64,000 nucleotides of DNA from Paenibacillus sp. EZ-K15 (GTDB lineage: Bacteria > Bacillota > Bacilli > Paenibacillales > Paenibacillaceae): contig NZ_PDHM01000004.1 in NCBI RefSeq assembly GCF_002573715.1, forward strand, positions 141,537 to 205,536, read 5' to 3'. Under the pieces are notes generated by a model that saw nothing but the letters and a program-made list of their open reading frames with translations, was not told where the DNA came from and did not search any database. The position numbers and the translations under genes were made by a program. Positions 18,706 to 27,297 of this stretch are shown in pieces; position 1 is the first letter of the stretch; every line of letters starts with the position of its first letter.

Positions 18706-19590
18706 TTAACCCTTAACAGAACCGATCATCACCCCCTTGGCAAAGTGCTTTTGCAGGAATGGGTATACGAGAAGGATCGGCAATGTAGCTACAAGTATCG
18801 CAGCCATCTGAATCGTAACAGGCGGTGGCTGGTTTTCCAGCTGTAACATGACGTCAGAGCCCAAGGTGGATGTGGCCTCATTCATAATGACAATTTGTCT
18901 TAAAACGACTTGGATAGGCCATTTTGCAGCGTCGTTGAGATAGAGGATGCCTTCAAAGTATTTGTTCCAATGCCCCACAGCGTAGAATAAGCCGAATGTG
19001 GCTAGTGCCGGTTTGGACAGCGGGATTATAATGGACCAGAACGTTCGAATCTCGCTTGCTCCATCAATCAGGGCAGCTTCAGACAGCTCATTCGGTATGC
19101 TAAGGAAAAATTGCCGGATAACGATGAGATTGAAGGAACTAATCGCGCTGGGAATGATTAATGCCCATAGCGAATTCATAAGACCTGTCTCCTTCACGAC
19201 CAGATAAACCGGTATCATGCCTGCGTTGAACAAAATGGTGAAGATGACCATCAGCAGAATCACCCGTTGACCCAGAACTTTTCGCGTAAGCCCGTATGCC
19301 ATCGTGGATGTCAGAATCAGGCTTAAGGCTGTTCCAACAACCGTGATATAGATCGTAACGAAGAGAGAGCGGATGAATGAGTCTGAAGCAAAAATGGCTT
19401 TGTAGGCGTCGATAGCCCAGTTCGTCGGCCATAGGATGAACTCTTTTTGGAGTACATCCTGCAGCGATGAGAAGGAAACCGAGAAGATGTGAATGAATGG
19501 CAGCAGCATGACGCCTCCGGTAATGATGAGCAGCACCATATTTAGCCCGTCAATCGCTCGCTCGCCTAATGTTCTTTTGATCATAAGCAC
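18706..19590 (-). CDS. Carbohydrate ABC transporter permease (LplC-like)
   Basis: A 294-residue membrane protein with about six transmembrane segments. The cytoplasmic EAA loop reads EAALIDGASEIRTFWSIIIP, which docks the ATPase. The C-terminus YPFLQKHFAKGVMIGSVKG is typical of LplC-type proteins. A GAAGG site precedes a GTG start at 19590; an ATG two codons later is an alternative. It partners with the LplB-like permease upstream and the lipoprotein downstream. No ATPase is encoded in the operon, so a shared MsmX-type ATPase is expected. Confidence 0.93.
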   Translation of the reverse strand: MLMIKRTLGERAIDGLNMVLLIITGGVMLLPFIHIFSVSFSSLQDVLQKEFILWPTNWAIDAYKAIFASDSFIRSLFVTIYITVVGTALSLILTSTMAYGLTRKVLGQRVILLMVIFTILFNAGMIPVYLVVKETGLMNSLWALIIPSAISSFNLIVIRQFFLSIPNELSEAALIDGASEIRTFWSIIIPLSKPALATFGLFYAVGHWNKYFEGILYLNDAAKWPIQVVLRQIVIMNEATSTLGSDVMLQLENQPPPVTIQMAAILVATLPILLVYPFLQKHFAKGVMIGSVKG

Positions 19591-19627
19591 AAATCGCCTT
19601 CTTCCTAATCAGGAGTCGTGTGAAGCA

Positions 19628-20530
19628 TCAATACAAACCTTCTTCGCCGAACCGCTTCGCTAAGCGATTGGCCGAAAGCACCAATATGAGACCGATCATG
19701 CCCTTGAACATTCCGACGGCCGTAGCAAAACCGATATTGCCTTGCTGGATGCCTTTGAAGTAAACATAAGTATCAAGTACATTTCCCGAGTCCATGTTAA
19801 ATGGATTTAACATCAGGAAGATTTGCTCGAAGCCTGTATCCAGAACGCTGCCGAGCCGAAGAATGAACAAAATAATAATGACGCCGCGAATGGCCGGCAG
19901 CGTGACATGCCAGAGTTGTCTCCAGCGATTAGCCCCGTCAATGACGGCGGCCTCATAGAGGGACGGATTAACGCCTGCCAAAGCCGCCAAGAAAATGATG
20001 GTCCCCCAGCCAGCCTCCTTCCAAATGACCTGGAGAATAATAATAGGCTTAAAGTAAGCTGGATCGGTTAAGAATGGAATCGCTTCCATACCGATGTTCG
20101 ACAAAACGGAGTTAACTAAACCTTCGCCGCGGAGGAAAACAACGAAGATGCCAACGACGACGACCCATGACAGAAAGTGGGGCAGGTAGATCAAGGATTG
20201 AATGAAGCGTTTAAGCGTTGCATGTTGAAGTTCGTTCAGCATTAAGGCCAATATAATCGAAACAGGGAAGGCCACAAATATTTGAAGAAGTGAAATTTGG
20301 ATGGTATTGACCAGCACCTGAATGACCTCACTGCTCTCAAACATGCGGGCAAAATGCTTAAAGCCCACCCAATCGCTATTCCAAAATCCTGTAAAAGGAT
20401 TGAAATCCTTGAATGCAATCACCAGTCCGGCCATGGGCACGTACCGATAGATAATGAAGTACAGTACACCCGGAAGAAGCAATAGATAAATATACTTCTC
20501 GCGATTCATTCTCGTTAGCAATTTCCCCAC
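19628..20530 (-). CDS. Carbohydrate ABC transporter permease (LplB-like)
   Basis: A 300-residue membrane protein with six predicted transmembrane segments. Its EAA loop is EAAVIDGANRWRQLWHVTLP and its start region (YIYLLLLPGVLYFIIYRYVP) is typical of LplB. The GTG start at 20530 has AAGGTGGGG five bases upstream. It is the first gene of the minus-strand operon, preceded by a promoter and a pair of direct repeats. Together with the LplC-like protein it forms the translocation pore for the solute captured by the lipoprotein. Confidence 0.93.
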   Translation of the reverse strand: MGKLLTRMNREKYIYLLLLPGVLYFIIYRYVPMAGLVIAFKDFNPFTGFWNSDWVGFKHFARMFESSEVIQVLVNTIQISLLQIFVAFPVSIILALMLNELQHATLKRFIQSLIYLPHFLSWVVVVGIFVVFLRGEGLVNSVLSNIGMEAIPFLTDPAYFKPIIILQVIWKEAGWGTIIFLAALAGVNPSLYEAAVIDGANRWRQLWHVTLPAIRGVIIILFILRLGSVLDTGFEQIFLMLNPFNMDSGNVLDTYVYFKGIQQGNIGFATAVGMFKGMIGLILVLSANRLAKRFGEEGLY

Positions 20531-20548
20531 GACAGCCCCACCTTTTTA

Positions 20549-20599
20549 TACCTGTATTTTACCTGTATATAAATTATATTAAATTGGTTTTTATGTCAA
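20549..20599 (-). promoter_or_regulatory. Promoter and direct-repeat operator of the minus-strand transport operon
   Basis: On the minus strand TTGACA (20599-20594) and TATAAT (20578-20573) are separated by a short 15-base spacer. Just downstream, the plus-strand sequence TACCTGTAT occurs twice (20549-20557 and 20560-20568), offset by 11 bp, one helical turn. This is a good operator candidate because it lies between the -10 and the ribosome binding site. The sub-optimal spacer suggests an activator or a tightly controlled promoter (inference). Confidence 0.55.
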
Positions 20600-20753
20600 T
20601 AACTCTAACATTTATTTTTTTAGAATATAAAAGTAACCGTTTTCCAAATTTATTTGTGTTATGAAATATAACTTGTACTATACTCCGAAATGATCCATAT
20701 ATGAAAAGCTTGACCAGAGTCCTGGTCACTTTGAAAGGCGATGGAAACGAAAC

Positions 20754-20778
20754 AGTCAAAAGGTCGAAAAAGGTCAAA
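20754..20778 (+). promoter_or_regulatory. Upstream CtsR-like heptad repeats
   Basis: AGTCAAA (20754-20760) is followed by GGTCGAA (20762-20768), three A and GGTCAAA (20772-20778). The last two heptads match the CtsR direct-repeat arrangement with one mismatch. It lies about 80 bp upstream of the hsp20 promoter, so it may be a secondary site. Confidence 0.5.
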
Positions 20779-20856
20779 TTAAAAGATCGAAACCAATTTA
20801 TTCGAAAAATCGGCTGAAAATGCGCTAATTTAGTCCTGTTTTCTTTGTCATCGGTT

Positions 20857-20885
20857 TTGGCATTTATGCGTGCAAGGCATATAAT
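20857..20885 (+). promoter_or_regulatory. SigmaA-type promoter of hsp20
   Basis: TTGGCA at 20857-20862 and TATAAT at 20880-20885 are separated by exactly 17 bases. The predicted start is near 20892, immediately before the CtsR operator. Confidence 0.85.
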
Positions 20886-20895
20886 AAAGGCGTAA

Positions 20896-20912
20896 GGTCA
20901 AACAAGGTCAAA
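20896..20912 (+). promoter_or_regulatory. CtsR operator
   Basis: GGTCAAA, CAA, GGTCAAA: two identical heptads with a three-base spacer, the recognised CtsR operator form. It covers the predicted start of transcription, so CtsR binding would block hsp20 expression at normal temperature. Confidence 0.88.
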
Positions 20913-20929
20913 TAAGAAAGGGGAAATCT

Positions 20930-21391
20930 ATGATGTTTGATTTGATGCCATTTGGAAAGCGTAGAGAGGATGCCTTCGGACAGTTGGTGAAGTCATTTCA
21001 TGATGTCTTTAATGATGCTTTTCAAGATGAGGTGTTTGCACCATTCAAAGGTTCGATGATGTCTTTCAAAACAGACGTTAAAGAGACGGAGCGCGCTTAT
21101 CTGGTTGAGGCGGAGCTTCCAGGCTTTCAAAAAGACGACATCGAAATCAGCTACGCTGACCCTTACTTAACGATCAAAGCCGTTCGCAAGGAAGATAACA
21201 GCGTGGAGGATACGAAGCAGCAAATCGTCCGGAAGGAACGTCGTTATGGCGAGTATGTGCGCAGATTCTACGTTCAGAATATAGCGGAGGACCAAATTGC
21301 CGCTTCCCTGAAGGATGGAGTTCTCAAGCTTGAAATACCGAAACAGCCGGACTCTGGTAAGAAACGCATCCAGATTCGGGATGATATCTAA
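20930..21391 (+). CDS. hsp20: Hsp20/alpha-crystallin small heat shock protein
   Basis: A 153-residue protein with an alpha-crystallin domain at about residues 42-150: KTDVKETERAYLVEAELPGF, then KDDIEISYADPYLTIKAVR, and near the end SLKDGVLKLEIPKQ. The G-x-L-x-[IVL] pattern of the family is present in DGVLKLEIP. It is an ATP-independent holdase protecting unfolded proteins in the cytoplasm. GAAAGGGG precedes two adjacent ATG codons; the first is six bases from the site and the second nine, so either may be used. A promoter and a perfect CtsR box lie directly upstream, and a terminator follows. Confidence 0.96.
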   Translation: MMFDLMPFGKRREDAFGQLVKSFHDVFNDAFQDEVFAPFKGSMMSFKTDVKETERAYLVEAELPGFQKDDIEISYADPYLTIKAVRKEDNSVEDTKQQIVRKERRYGEYVRRFYVQNIAEDQIAASLKDGVLKLEIPKQPDSGKKRIQIRDDI

Positions 21392-21399
21392 TAAACGTA

Positions 21400-21432
21400 C
21401 CCTCCGATCTATATGGTCGGGGGGATTTTTTT
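21400..21432 (+). terminator. Terminator after hsp20
   Basis: CCCTCCGATC (21400-21409) pairs, with G-T wobbles, with GGTCGGGGGG (21415-21424) and is followed by seven T. Confidence 0.85.
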
Positions 21433-21545
21433 GCGTAGTATTAGTTATATATTTACATATATTCCATCAAATTTCGGCATTTGAAACCTTTTAGCGGTAT
21501 GTAGGGTATTATAGGTTAAATGTAAACTTTTCGAGGGGGAAACTC

Positions 21546-22253
21546 ATGGTGGGAATCTTATCGAGGTTTAAGGATGTTATGAAGGTGAATGTGAACGCAC
21601 TGTTAGATCGGACGGAAGATCCGGAGAAAACAGTTGACACGTATATGCGTAGCTTGAATACGGACTTGGGTCAGGTGAAAGCGGAGACGGCTTCCGTGCT
21701 CTCGGATGAGCGAAGAGCGAAGCGGGCACTTGATGAGTGTTGTGCCGAGATCAAGAAGCTGCAGCGATATGCAGAGAAGGCCGTAGAAGCGGGAAATGAG
21801 GACAATGCCCTGAAGTTTCTGGAGAGAAAAGCAACCCAGGCCCAGAAGCTGAACGAACTGCAGGCGGCATACGAATCGGCATCCGCAAACGCCATCAGGA
21901 TGAAACAAATGCAGGATAAGCTGGTGTCGGACATGAGCCAACTGGAGGTTCGCTATGCCGAGTTGAAAGGGAAGATGGCGGCTGCCAAAGCCCAGCAGGA
22001 TGTAAACGCCAGCCATGCATCCTCGGGCGGTGCGAATGCGGCATTCAACACGATGGAAGAGAAGGCGAATCGTGCCTTGGATGAAGCGCTGGCCCTGGCC
22101 GAGCTTCGCGCCGGAGCGAAGGAAGACGATCTGGACGATCTGATCGCTGAATTGGAGAAGAATATGGGGAAGGACGGAGCTGCTCCAATGGAGACTCTCC
22201 CTGCCCAGGATGAACTGGAAGCAATCAAAGAAAAGCTGAAAGAGAAGGAATAA
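21546..22253 (+). CDS. pspA: PspA/IM30-family membrane-stress protein
   Basis: A 235-residue, almost fully helical coiled-coil protein. The start GILSRFKDVMKVNVNALLDR is the amphipathic membrane-binding helix of PspA/IM30 and is followed by TEDPEKTVDTYMRSL. These proteins form ring-like or rod-like oligomers on the inner face of the membrane and protect it under stress. GAGGGGGAAACTC precedes the ATG. It heads a four-gene set matching Bacillus ydjFGHI. A TGAAAC at 21482 resembles an extracytoplasmic sigma -35, but no matching -10 is found at the right distance. Confidence 0.93.
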   Translation: MVGILSRFKDVMKVNVNALLDRTEDPEKTVDTYMRSLNTDLGQVKAETASVLSDERRAKRALDECCAEIKKLQRYAEKAVEAGNEDNALKFLERKATQAQKLNELQAAYESASANAIRMKQMQDKLVSDMSQLEVRYAELKGKMAAAKAQQDVNASHASSGGANAAFNTMEEKANRALDEALALAELRAGAKEDDLDDLIAELEKNMGKDGAAPMETLPAQDELEAIKEKLKEKE

Positions 22254-22280
22254 TCATTTCATTGTTATCGAGGTGAGGAA

Positions 22281-23312
22281 ATGCCGGTTATCGAATACAA
22301 ATGCCCGAACTGCGGCAGCAGCATGGTTTTTGACGGCGATACAGGAATGTTGTCTTGCCTGAGCTGCGGAAGAAAAGATAATATCGAGGAAATTCCCGAC
22401 CCGCTGAAAAAGCAGGTTTTCGTCGAAAACGAAGTGAAGGAGTATCACTGCAACAGCTGCGGGGCCGTCATCGTGACGGAGCCCGAGACCAGCGCCACGA
22501 CCTGCAGCTTCTGCGGATCTGCCGTTGTACTCAGCGACCGACTGAGCGGCGATCTGGCTCCGGTCATGGTTATCCCTTTTTCGATTACCAAGGAAGAAGC
22601 GATGAAGGCTTTCAAAAAATGGTGCAGAAATGGCCTCCTGACACCAAGCGGATTTATGACAGCGAACCGGATCAAGGAAATTACCGGGATATATGTACCC
22701 TTTTGGCTATATGAGTTACATAATCGGGTTGAAGTTCATGGGCACGGCACCAAGGTGAGAACCTACACGCAAGGAGATTACCAGTACACGGAGACCCAGC
22801 ACTTCGACATCTACCGGAAGATTCGCTTGAACTATGTGAAGGTGCCGATCGATGCTTCGGAGAAAATGAACGATGAGCTGATGGATAAGCTGGAGCCTTT
22901 TCCCTATCAGCAGCTGAAGGAATTCAAGACGCCTTATCTCGCCGGGTACATTGCCGAAAAATACAGCCATAATGAGCAGCAGCTTCTTCCGCGTGCCAAA
23001 AATAAGATCAGCTCCTACATTGATTCGTATATTTCGTCAGCCGTGTCAGGATACACAACCGTAAATTATACCAACAAGCAGATCGATACCACCTTAAAGC
23101 AGGCGGATTATGTCCTCCTTCCGGTATGGATGGTGCACTATGATTACAATAAATCGGAGCATACCTTTGCGATGAACGGCCAGACGGGAAAAGTGGTCGG
23201 CAAGCCGCCAATCAGCAAAGCGAAAGTGGCTGCGTGGTTTGCAGGCATTTCGGGCGTCTCGTTACTGTCATTGAAGCTGATCTCCTGGGCGATGGGAGGA
23301 GGTTTCCTGTGA
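22281..23312 (+). CDS. ydjG: YdjG-like double zinc-ribbon protein
   Basis: A 343-residue protein. Two zinc ribbons open it: CPNCGSS with CLSCG (residues ~8-29) and CNSCGA with CSFCG (~57-77). A mixed alpha/beta part follows, and there is one hydrophobic segment near the C-terminus (AAWFAGISGVSLLSLKLI, residues ~318-336), so the protein is probably tail-anchored. In Bacillus the equivalent gene lies second in the pspA operon and works with YdjH and YdjI in membrane-stress protection. It overlaps the next gene by four bases. The biochemical function is not known. Confidence 0.85.
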   Translation: MPVIEYKCPNCGSSMVFDGDTGMLSCLSCGRKDNIEEIPDPLKKQVFVENEVKEYHCNSCGAVIVTEPETSATTCSFCGSAVVLSDRLSGDLAPVMVIPFSITKEEAMKAFKKWCRNGLLTPSGFMTANRIKEITGIYVPFWLYELHNRVEVHGHGTKVRTYTQGDYQYTETQHFDIYRKIRLNYVKVPIDASEKMNDELMDKLEPFPYQQLKEFKTPYLAGYIAEKYSHNEQQLLPRAKNKISSYIDSYISSAVSGYTTVNYTNKQIDTTLKQADYVLLPVWMVHYDYNKSEHTFAMNGQTGKVVGKPPISKAKVAAWFAGISGVSLLSLKLISWAMGGGFL

Positions 23313-24097
23313 GAAGACGATATGCATTAGGGGCTATTCTGTTCTTCCTGGTTGCCTACCTGATGGTTCCGGCCTTGATGGTCAAAGCTGCGGATGATAA
23401 GCCATTGATCTTTGATGAAGCCAATCTGCTCAGTCCGGAAGAACGAGAAGAGCTGAATGCGATGGCGAATGAGTATGGTGCTGAACGTGAGACAGACTTT
23501 ATGATACTTACGGTTAACAGCGTTCCGAATGACGATTATGAGACATGGACGGAAAACTTTTACGATGAGTATGCCCCCGGGTATGACAGGCGGCACGGCA
23601 ATACCGTCATTTTGACCATAGTGTTGGATACACACGATGTTCATTTGGAAGGTTATTATAAGGCCGAGAAGTATCTGGACGCAGGTAGGCTGACCAAAAT
23701 ACGCAGCAAAATTACGCCGGACTTGTCCAGAGGCGATTATAAAAAGGCTTTTGAAAAATATATCAAAACCGCTCATCGGTATATGGGCTTTGAACCCGAC
23801 ATGAATCCGGATAATATTCTGTTTAATCTTTGGTTTCAACTGGGATCTGCCGCTGCCATCGGCGCTATCGCCGTAGGTATCATGGCTTACCGTTCCGGCG
23901 GACGGGTGACGGTCAGTCCTCGTACCTATGAGGATACCAGCACATCGGGGATACTGAACCAGCAGGACCGTTATGTTAGAACAACGGTAACGAAGCAGAA
24001 GATCGAGCGCAACACGAGCAGCGGCTCGGGCGGCGGAGGCGGTGGCGGCGTCAGCAGTGGCGGACATTCGCATAGCAGCAGCAGCGGGAAATTTTAA
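23309..24097 (+). CDS. ydjH: YdjH-like TPM-domain membrane protein
   Basis: A 262-residue protein starting at GTG 23309; a GGAGGAGG site lies six bases upstream and the start overlaps the YdjG stop (GTGA). It has an N-terminal signal/transmembrane segment, then a TPM domain (FDEANLLSPEEREELNAMAN; ETDFMILTVNSVPNDDYETW; NTVILTIVLDTHDVHLEG). A second transmembrane helix near residues 180-200 is followed by a cytoplasmic Gly/Ser/His-rich tail (SGGGGGGGVSSGGHSHSSSS). TPM domains occur in photosystem assembly and membrane-repair proteins. The operon position supports a role with PspA. Confidence 0.85.
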   Translation: MRRRYALGAILFFLVAYLMVPALMVKAADDKPLIFDEANLLSPEEREELNAMANEYGAERETDFMILTVNSVPNDDYETWTENFYDEYAPGYDRRHGNTVILTIVLDTHDVHLEGYYKAEKYLDAGRLTKIRSKITPDLSRGDYKKAFEKYIKTAHRYMGFEPDMNPDNILFNLWFQLGSAAAIGAIAVGIMAYRSGGRVTVSPRTYEDTSTSGILNQQDRYVRTTVTKQKIERNTSSGSGGGGGGGVSSGGHSHSSSSGKF

Positions 24098-24118
24098 TGG
24101 AAGGGATGAATAACATCG

Positions 24119-25153
24119 ATGGGATTTTTCAAGAACCAATTCTCTAATGTCGTGGAATGGGAAGAGTTTAGGGACGATATGATTTTCTGGAAATGGAGCA
24201 ACCGGGAGATTAAAAAAGGAAGTAAGCTGGTCATCCGCTCCGGTCAGGACGCGATTTTTGTCAATAACGGCAAGATCGAGGGGATTTTTGAGGATGAAGG
24301 CGTATATAACATCGATTCGGATATCATTCCGTTCCTTTCTACTTTAAAGGGATTTAAATTTGGCTTTAACAGTGGCATGCGCGTGGAAGTACTGTTCGTA
24401 AACACGAAGGAATTCACAGTCAGATGGGGGACGCAAAATCCGGTCCTCATTCCGACGCCGCAGCTTCCGGGCGGTATGCCGATCCGTGCCAACGGCACGT
24501 TCAATTTTAAAGTGAATGATTATGTGACGCTGATCGACAAAATCGCCGGGATGAAAGAGAGCTATCTTGTGGACGACGTCAAGATCCGGATCACTTCGGT
24601 GCTCGATCAATTGTTGATGAAATGGATCAGTCGCGAAGGCAAGGACATGTTTAACCTGCAGGCGAACGCCTCCGAAATCGCGAGAGGGATTCGAGAAGAC
24701 CTGGACATGGAAGTGATGGACAACGGAATAACGATCACCGGCTTCCAGGTGATGAGCTTCAACTATCCGAAGGAAATTCAGGATATTATCACCAAGACGG
24801 CTTCCCATGAAATGATCGGCAATCTGCAGAAATACCAGCAGGTCAGCATGACGGATGGGATTGCATCCGGCAAGGTACAAGGCGGCGGTGCGGCTTCGGA
24901 TATGGCCGGCATGATGATGGGGATGAACATGGCTAATGAAATGATGAAAAATATGAATCAGAACCAGAACCAGAACAATCCGAATCAGAACAACCAGAAT
25001 CAAAGCCAACAGCCTCCCGCTGCGAAGGAGCCATCCGCTCCCGCGGCCGCATCCTCTTCTGAAGGAAACAAGAAGCCCAACTTCTGCCCGAACTGCGGTG
25101 CGAAGAATGAAGGGGCGAACTTCTGTCCGAATTGTGGGCAGAAGCTGAGTTGA
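24119..25153 (+). CDS. ydjI: YdjI-like SPFH/virion-core domain protein with C-terminal zinc ribbon
   Basis: A 344-residue protein. Residues ~20-240 form an SPFH-like domain (SKLVIRSGQDAIFVNNGKIE; FTVRWGTQNPVLIPTPQLPG; GITITGFQVMSFNYPKEI). A Met/Gly stretch follows, then a low-complexity Asn/Gln linker at ~280-300, and a zinc ribbon closes it (NFCPNCGAKNEGANFCPNCG). In Bacillus the homologue recruits PspA to the membrane. It is the last gene of the four-gene set and is followed by a clear terminator. There is no transmembrane helix, so attachment is probably through partners. Confidence 0.88.
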   Translation: MGFFKNQFSNVVEWEEFRDDMIFWKWSNREIKKGSKLVIRSGQDAIFVNNGKIEGIFEDEGVYNIDSDIIPFLSTLKGFKFGFNSGMRVEVLFVNTKEFTVRWGTQNPVLIPTPQLPGGMPIRANGTFNFKVNDYVTLIDKIAGMKESYLVDDVKIRITSVLDQLLMKWISREGKDMFNLQANASEIARGIREDLDMEVMDNGITITGFQVMSFNYPKEIQDIITKTASHEMIGNLQKYQQVSMTDGIASGKVQGGGAASDMAGMMMGMNMANEMMKNMNQNQNQNNPNQNNQNQSQQPPAAKEPSAPAAASSSEGNKKPNFCPNCGAKNEGANFCPNCGQKLS

Positions 25154-25270
25154 GTTGAATTTGTGACTAGCCGCGCTAATAAATGTACAAGATTTGATAC
25201 AAAGTTCGATGCCATCATTGGAATGACGCAAATGGTGGTGGCGTTGAGCGAACGTAAAAACTCTTATCAA

Positions 25271-25315
25271 AACAGCACCCCTCGCTTTTAAAGCGGAGGG
25301 TGCTGTTTTTCTATG
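25271..25315 (+). terminator. Terminator of the pspA-ydjGHI operon
   Basis: AACAGCACCC at 25271-25280 pairs with GGGTGCTGTT at 25298-25307, extended by CTCGC/GCGGAG pairing inside, and runs into TTTTT. The stretch from 25316 to 25540 shows no gene or clear signal. Confidence 0.92.
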
Positions 25316-25540
25316 TTCGCTGTTTCCTTTAACTAGTTATGTATCCACCTATACTGTTTGTACCTTCTTAGTTATCTTTCGTTCTCCACGTTCCTCCAAC
25401 ACGTTACTTCGCGCTCTGCAACCCTATCTTCTCATATAGATTCACTTCTCTGTCTGTTCCAACTCCTGCACAGAAAATGTGATTCCTACATGAAAATGAT
25501 TACGACCCATTCGATCAAATCCCTAATGAAGCTGGTCCAG

Positions 25541-25790
25541 CGGGCGATTGAGAACTCGCCGGGCCAAAAACAACCGGTGGAACCTGTTTGATTCGGCCGC
25601 GCGAGTACCGAATCCGGCCAATGAGAACTAGGCGTGCTGCAGCGGTGAATGCTACGATGGCTCCGTTCGAATCCTGCAATCCGCACAAGAAAAGGAGGAA
25701 TGTCTTTAAGAGCAACGGAGAACGTTCGGCGGGCCGTTTGTCGAGCTGTCGCGGAGCTGGCATGCGTAATTGCCGGCGCTGCCCGGCACA
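25541..25790 (+). repeat. Leader repeat, copy A, including a decayed permease 5' end
   Basis: About 250 bp matches the sequence at 43031-43280 at roughly four of five positions. Shared blocks include GATTGAGAACTCGCC, AATGAGAACTAGGC, GCTACGATGGCTCCGTTCGA and AGCTGTCGCGGA. In the other copy the right half is the start of an LplB-type permease gene. Here the same stretch after AAAGGAGGAA has lost that reading frame, so it is a gene remnant or a copied leader. It lies directly before a solute-binding protein gene. Confidence 0.8.
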
Positions 25791-25825
25791 TGCGAAAGAA
25801 TAAGCAAAAAGGAGGTATTAAAGAA

Positions 25826-27214
25826 ATGAGTATTAAAAGCAGGAAGCAATGGCTTTTCGTTGTTGTGCTTGTTTTCGTTGTTCTCTTGACGGGATGCACA
25901 AGGGGCGGAGGGAATTCCGCCGACGAGCCGAAGCCGGAACCTCAGGTGGCCGTGACAGAGCAGGAGGATGAGCAGCCAAAGAGCGGGGAAGAGCAGCAGG
26001 CGCCTGAGGAGGAGCAAACGATTGACATGCAGGGAAAACCGGTGCGCGTCATATCGTGGGGGTATGCCGGAGGCGAGAAGGGCACAGAAGCAGGCGAGCA
26101 GCGAATCGCCCTCGAGCAGGAATTGGAAAAGAAGTACAATACAAAGTTTCAATTCGAGCAGATTCCCTGGGGTGATATCCAAGATAAGATTACAGCGTCC
26201 ATCGTAGCCGGTGAGCCGATCGCGGATGTCTTCCTGCTGGAGCGGTATCGGGCATTCCCTGCGATGGTGCAGAAGGATTTCCTGCAGCCGATTGATGGCA
26301 TTCTGGATATTAACAACGAAAAGTGGCCTGCTGAAATGCGGATGACCGGCAGCTTCGATGGCAAAGTGTACGGCTTCTCGACGGCTGTAGGCGGCGGGGG
26401 CGGCATTTATTACAACAAGGCGATATTGAAGAAGGAGGGTTTACCAGATCCACAAGAGTTGCATGAGAAAGGGGAGTGGAATTGGGATACGTTTCTGGAT
26501 ATAGCGAAGAAGTCGACCAAGGATACAAACGGTGACGGGAAAATTGACCAGTACGGGCTGGCGCTTACCTCAGTAAACTTCGTACCGGCATTTATCGCGT
26601 CGAATGACGGAGACGTGACAAAGGTGGTCGACGGTAAGCTGGCGTTCACCGGGGACGACGAAAATGCGATGGAAGCGCTCCGGTTTTATAGCGATTTGAG
26701 TAATGTGCACAAAGTCGTCAAGCCGAACCAGACTGACAATTGGGAAGATTACATCAACGCCTTCAACGAAGGCATCGTCGCGATGCGGTATGGAGAAGGT
26801 TGGGAGGGAGGCGGTATTCAGACGAACCTGGGGAATGATTACGGCTTCATCTTCATTCCGAAAGGGCCGAAAGCGACCGCTTACCACAACGCGATGCAGC
26901 CGACGCTCTGGTTCGTGCCGAAGGGTGCGAATCCGGATGCTGTCCGCATCTACGCCGAGTACCTGCTCGGCTACATGCCGAAGGAGGGGGAGTTGGACGC
27001 TTGGACGGAATCGCTGTTTGCCGATCAGAAGAGCCTCGACAACTACATGGAGATGGGAAAAATTATGAAGCCGAAGGATTGGGAGGGAATCCCTAACTTT
27101 GGTCAGGAAATCCGCAAGGTCTGGGATAATATCGGTGCAGGCAAGGAAACGCCGGAAACGGGCATGAAGAGCGTACGTCCGGTGCTGGAAGGGCTGCTCG
27201 ATGCAGCGCAGTAA
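25826..27214 (+). CDS. Extracellular solute-binding lipoprotein (family 1)
   Basis: A 462-residue protein. The ATG at 25826 has GGAGG eleven bases upstream; the frame is open further upstream but only through the decayed repeat. The signal peptide ends in VLLTGC, so Cys24 is lipidated, followed by a long Glu/Gln-rich linker. The binding domain shows FQFEQIPWGDIQDKITASIV, PIADVFLLERY, GKVYGFSTAVGGGGGIYYN and DTNGDGKIDQYGLAL; DTNGDGKID is a calcium-loop-like motif seen in such proteins. It likely serves the permeases at 30190 and 31146. Base composition is richer in G+C than the ydj genes before it. Confidence 0.92.
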   Translation: MSIKSRKQWLFVVVLVFVVLLTGCTRGGGNSADEPKPEPQVAVTEQEDEQPKSGEEQQAPEEEQTIDMQGKPVRVISWGYAGGEKGTEAGEQRIALEQELEKKYNTKFQFEQIPWGDIQDKITASIVAGEPIADVFLLERYRAFPAMVQKDFLQPIDGILDINNEKWPAEMRMTGSFDGKVYGFSTAVGGGGGIYYNKAILKKEGLPDPQELHEKGEWNWDTFLDIAKKSTKDTNGDGKIDQYGLALTSVNFVPAFIASNDGDVTKVVDGKLAFTGDDENAMEALRFYSDLSNVHKVVKPNQTDNWEDYINAFNEGIVAMRYGEGWEGGGIQTNLGNDYGFIFIPKGPKATAYHNAMQPTLWFVPKGANPDAVRIYAEYLLGYMPKEGELDAWTESLFADQKSLDNYMEMGKIMKPKDWEGIPNFGQEIRKVWDNIGAGKETPETGMKSVRPVLEGLLDAAQ

Positions 27215-27297
27215 TCATAGCGATACTCCGTGGTGCCCGGGCTTCGGGAAGTCTCCCGGATGCCGCACAAGTTCGCGAGCAAAGAGGGGAGTGGCGG

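Noticed and set aside
21482..21512. SigW-type promoter before pspA
   Set aside because: TGAAAC is present but there is no CGTA/CGTC at a 16-17 base distance; a sigmaA reading would need a 20-base spacer.
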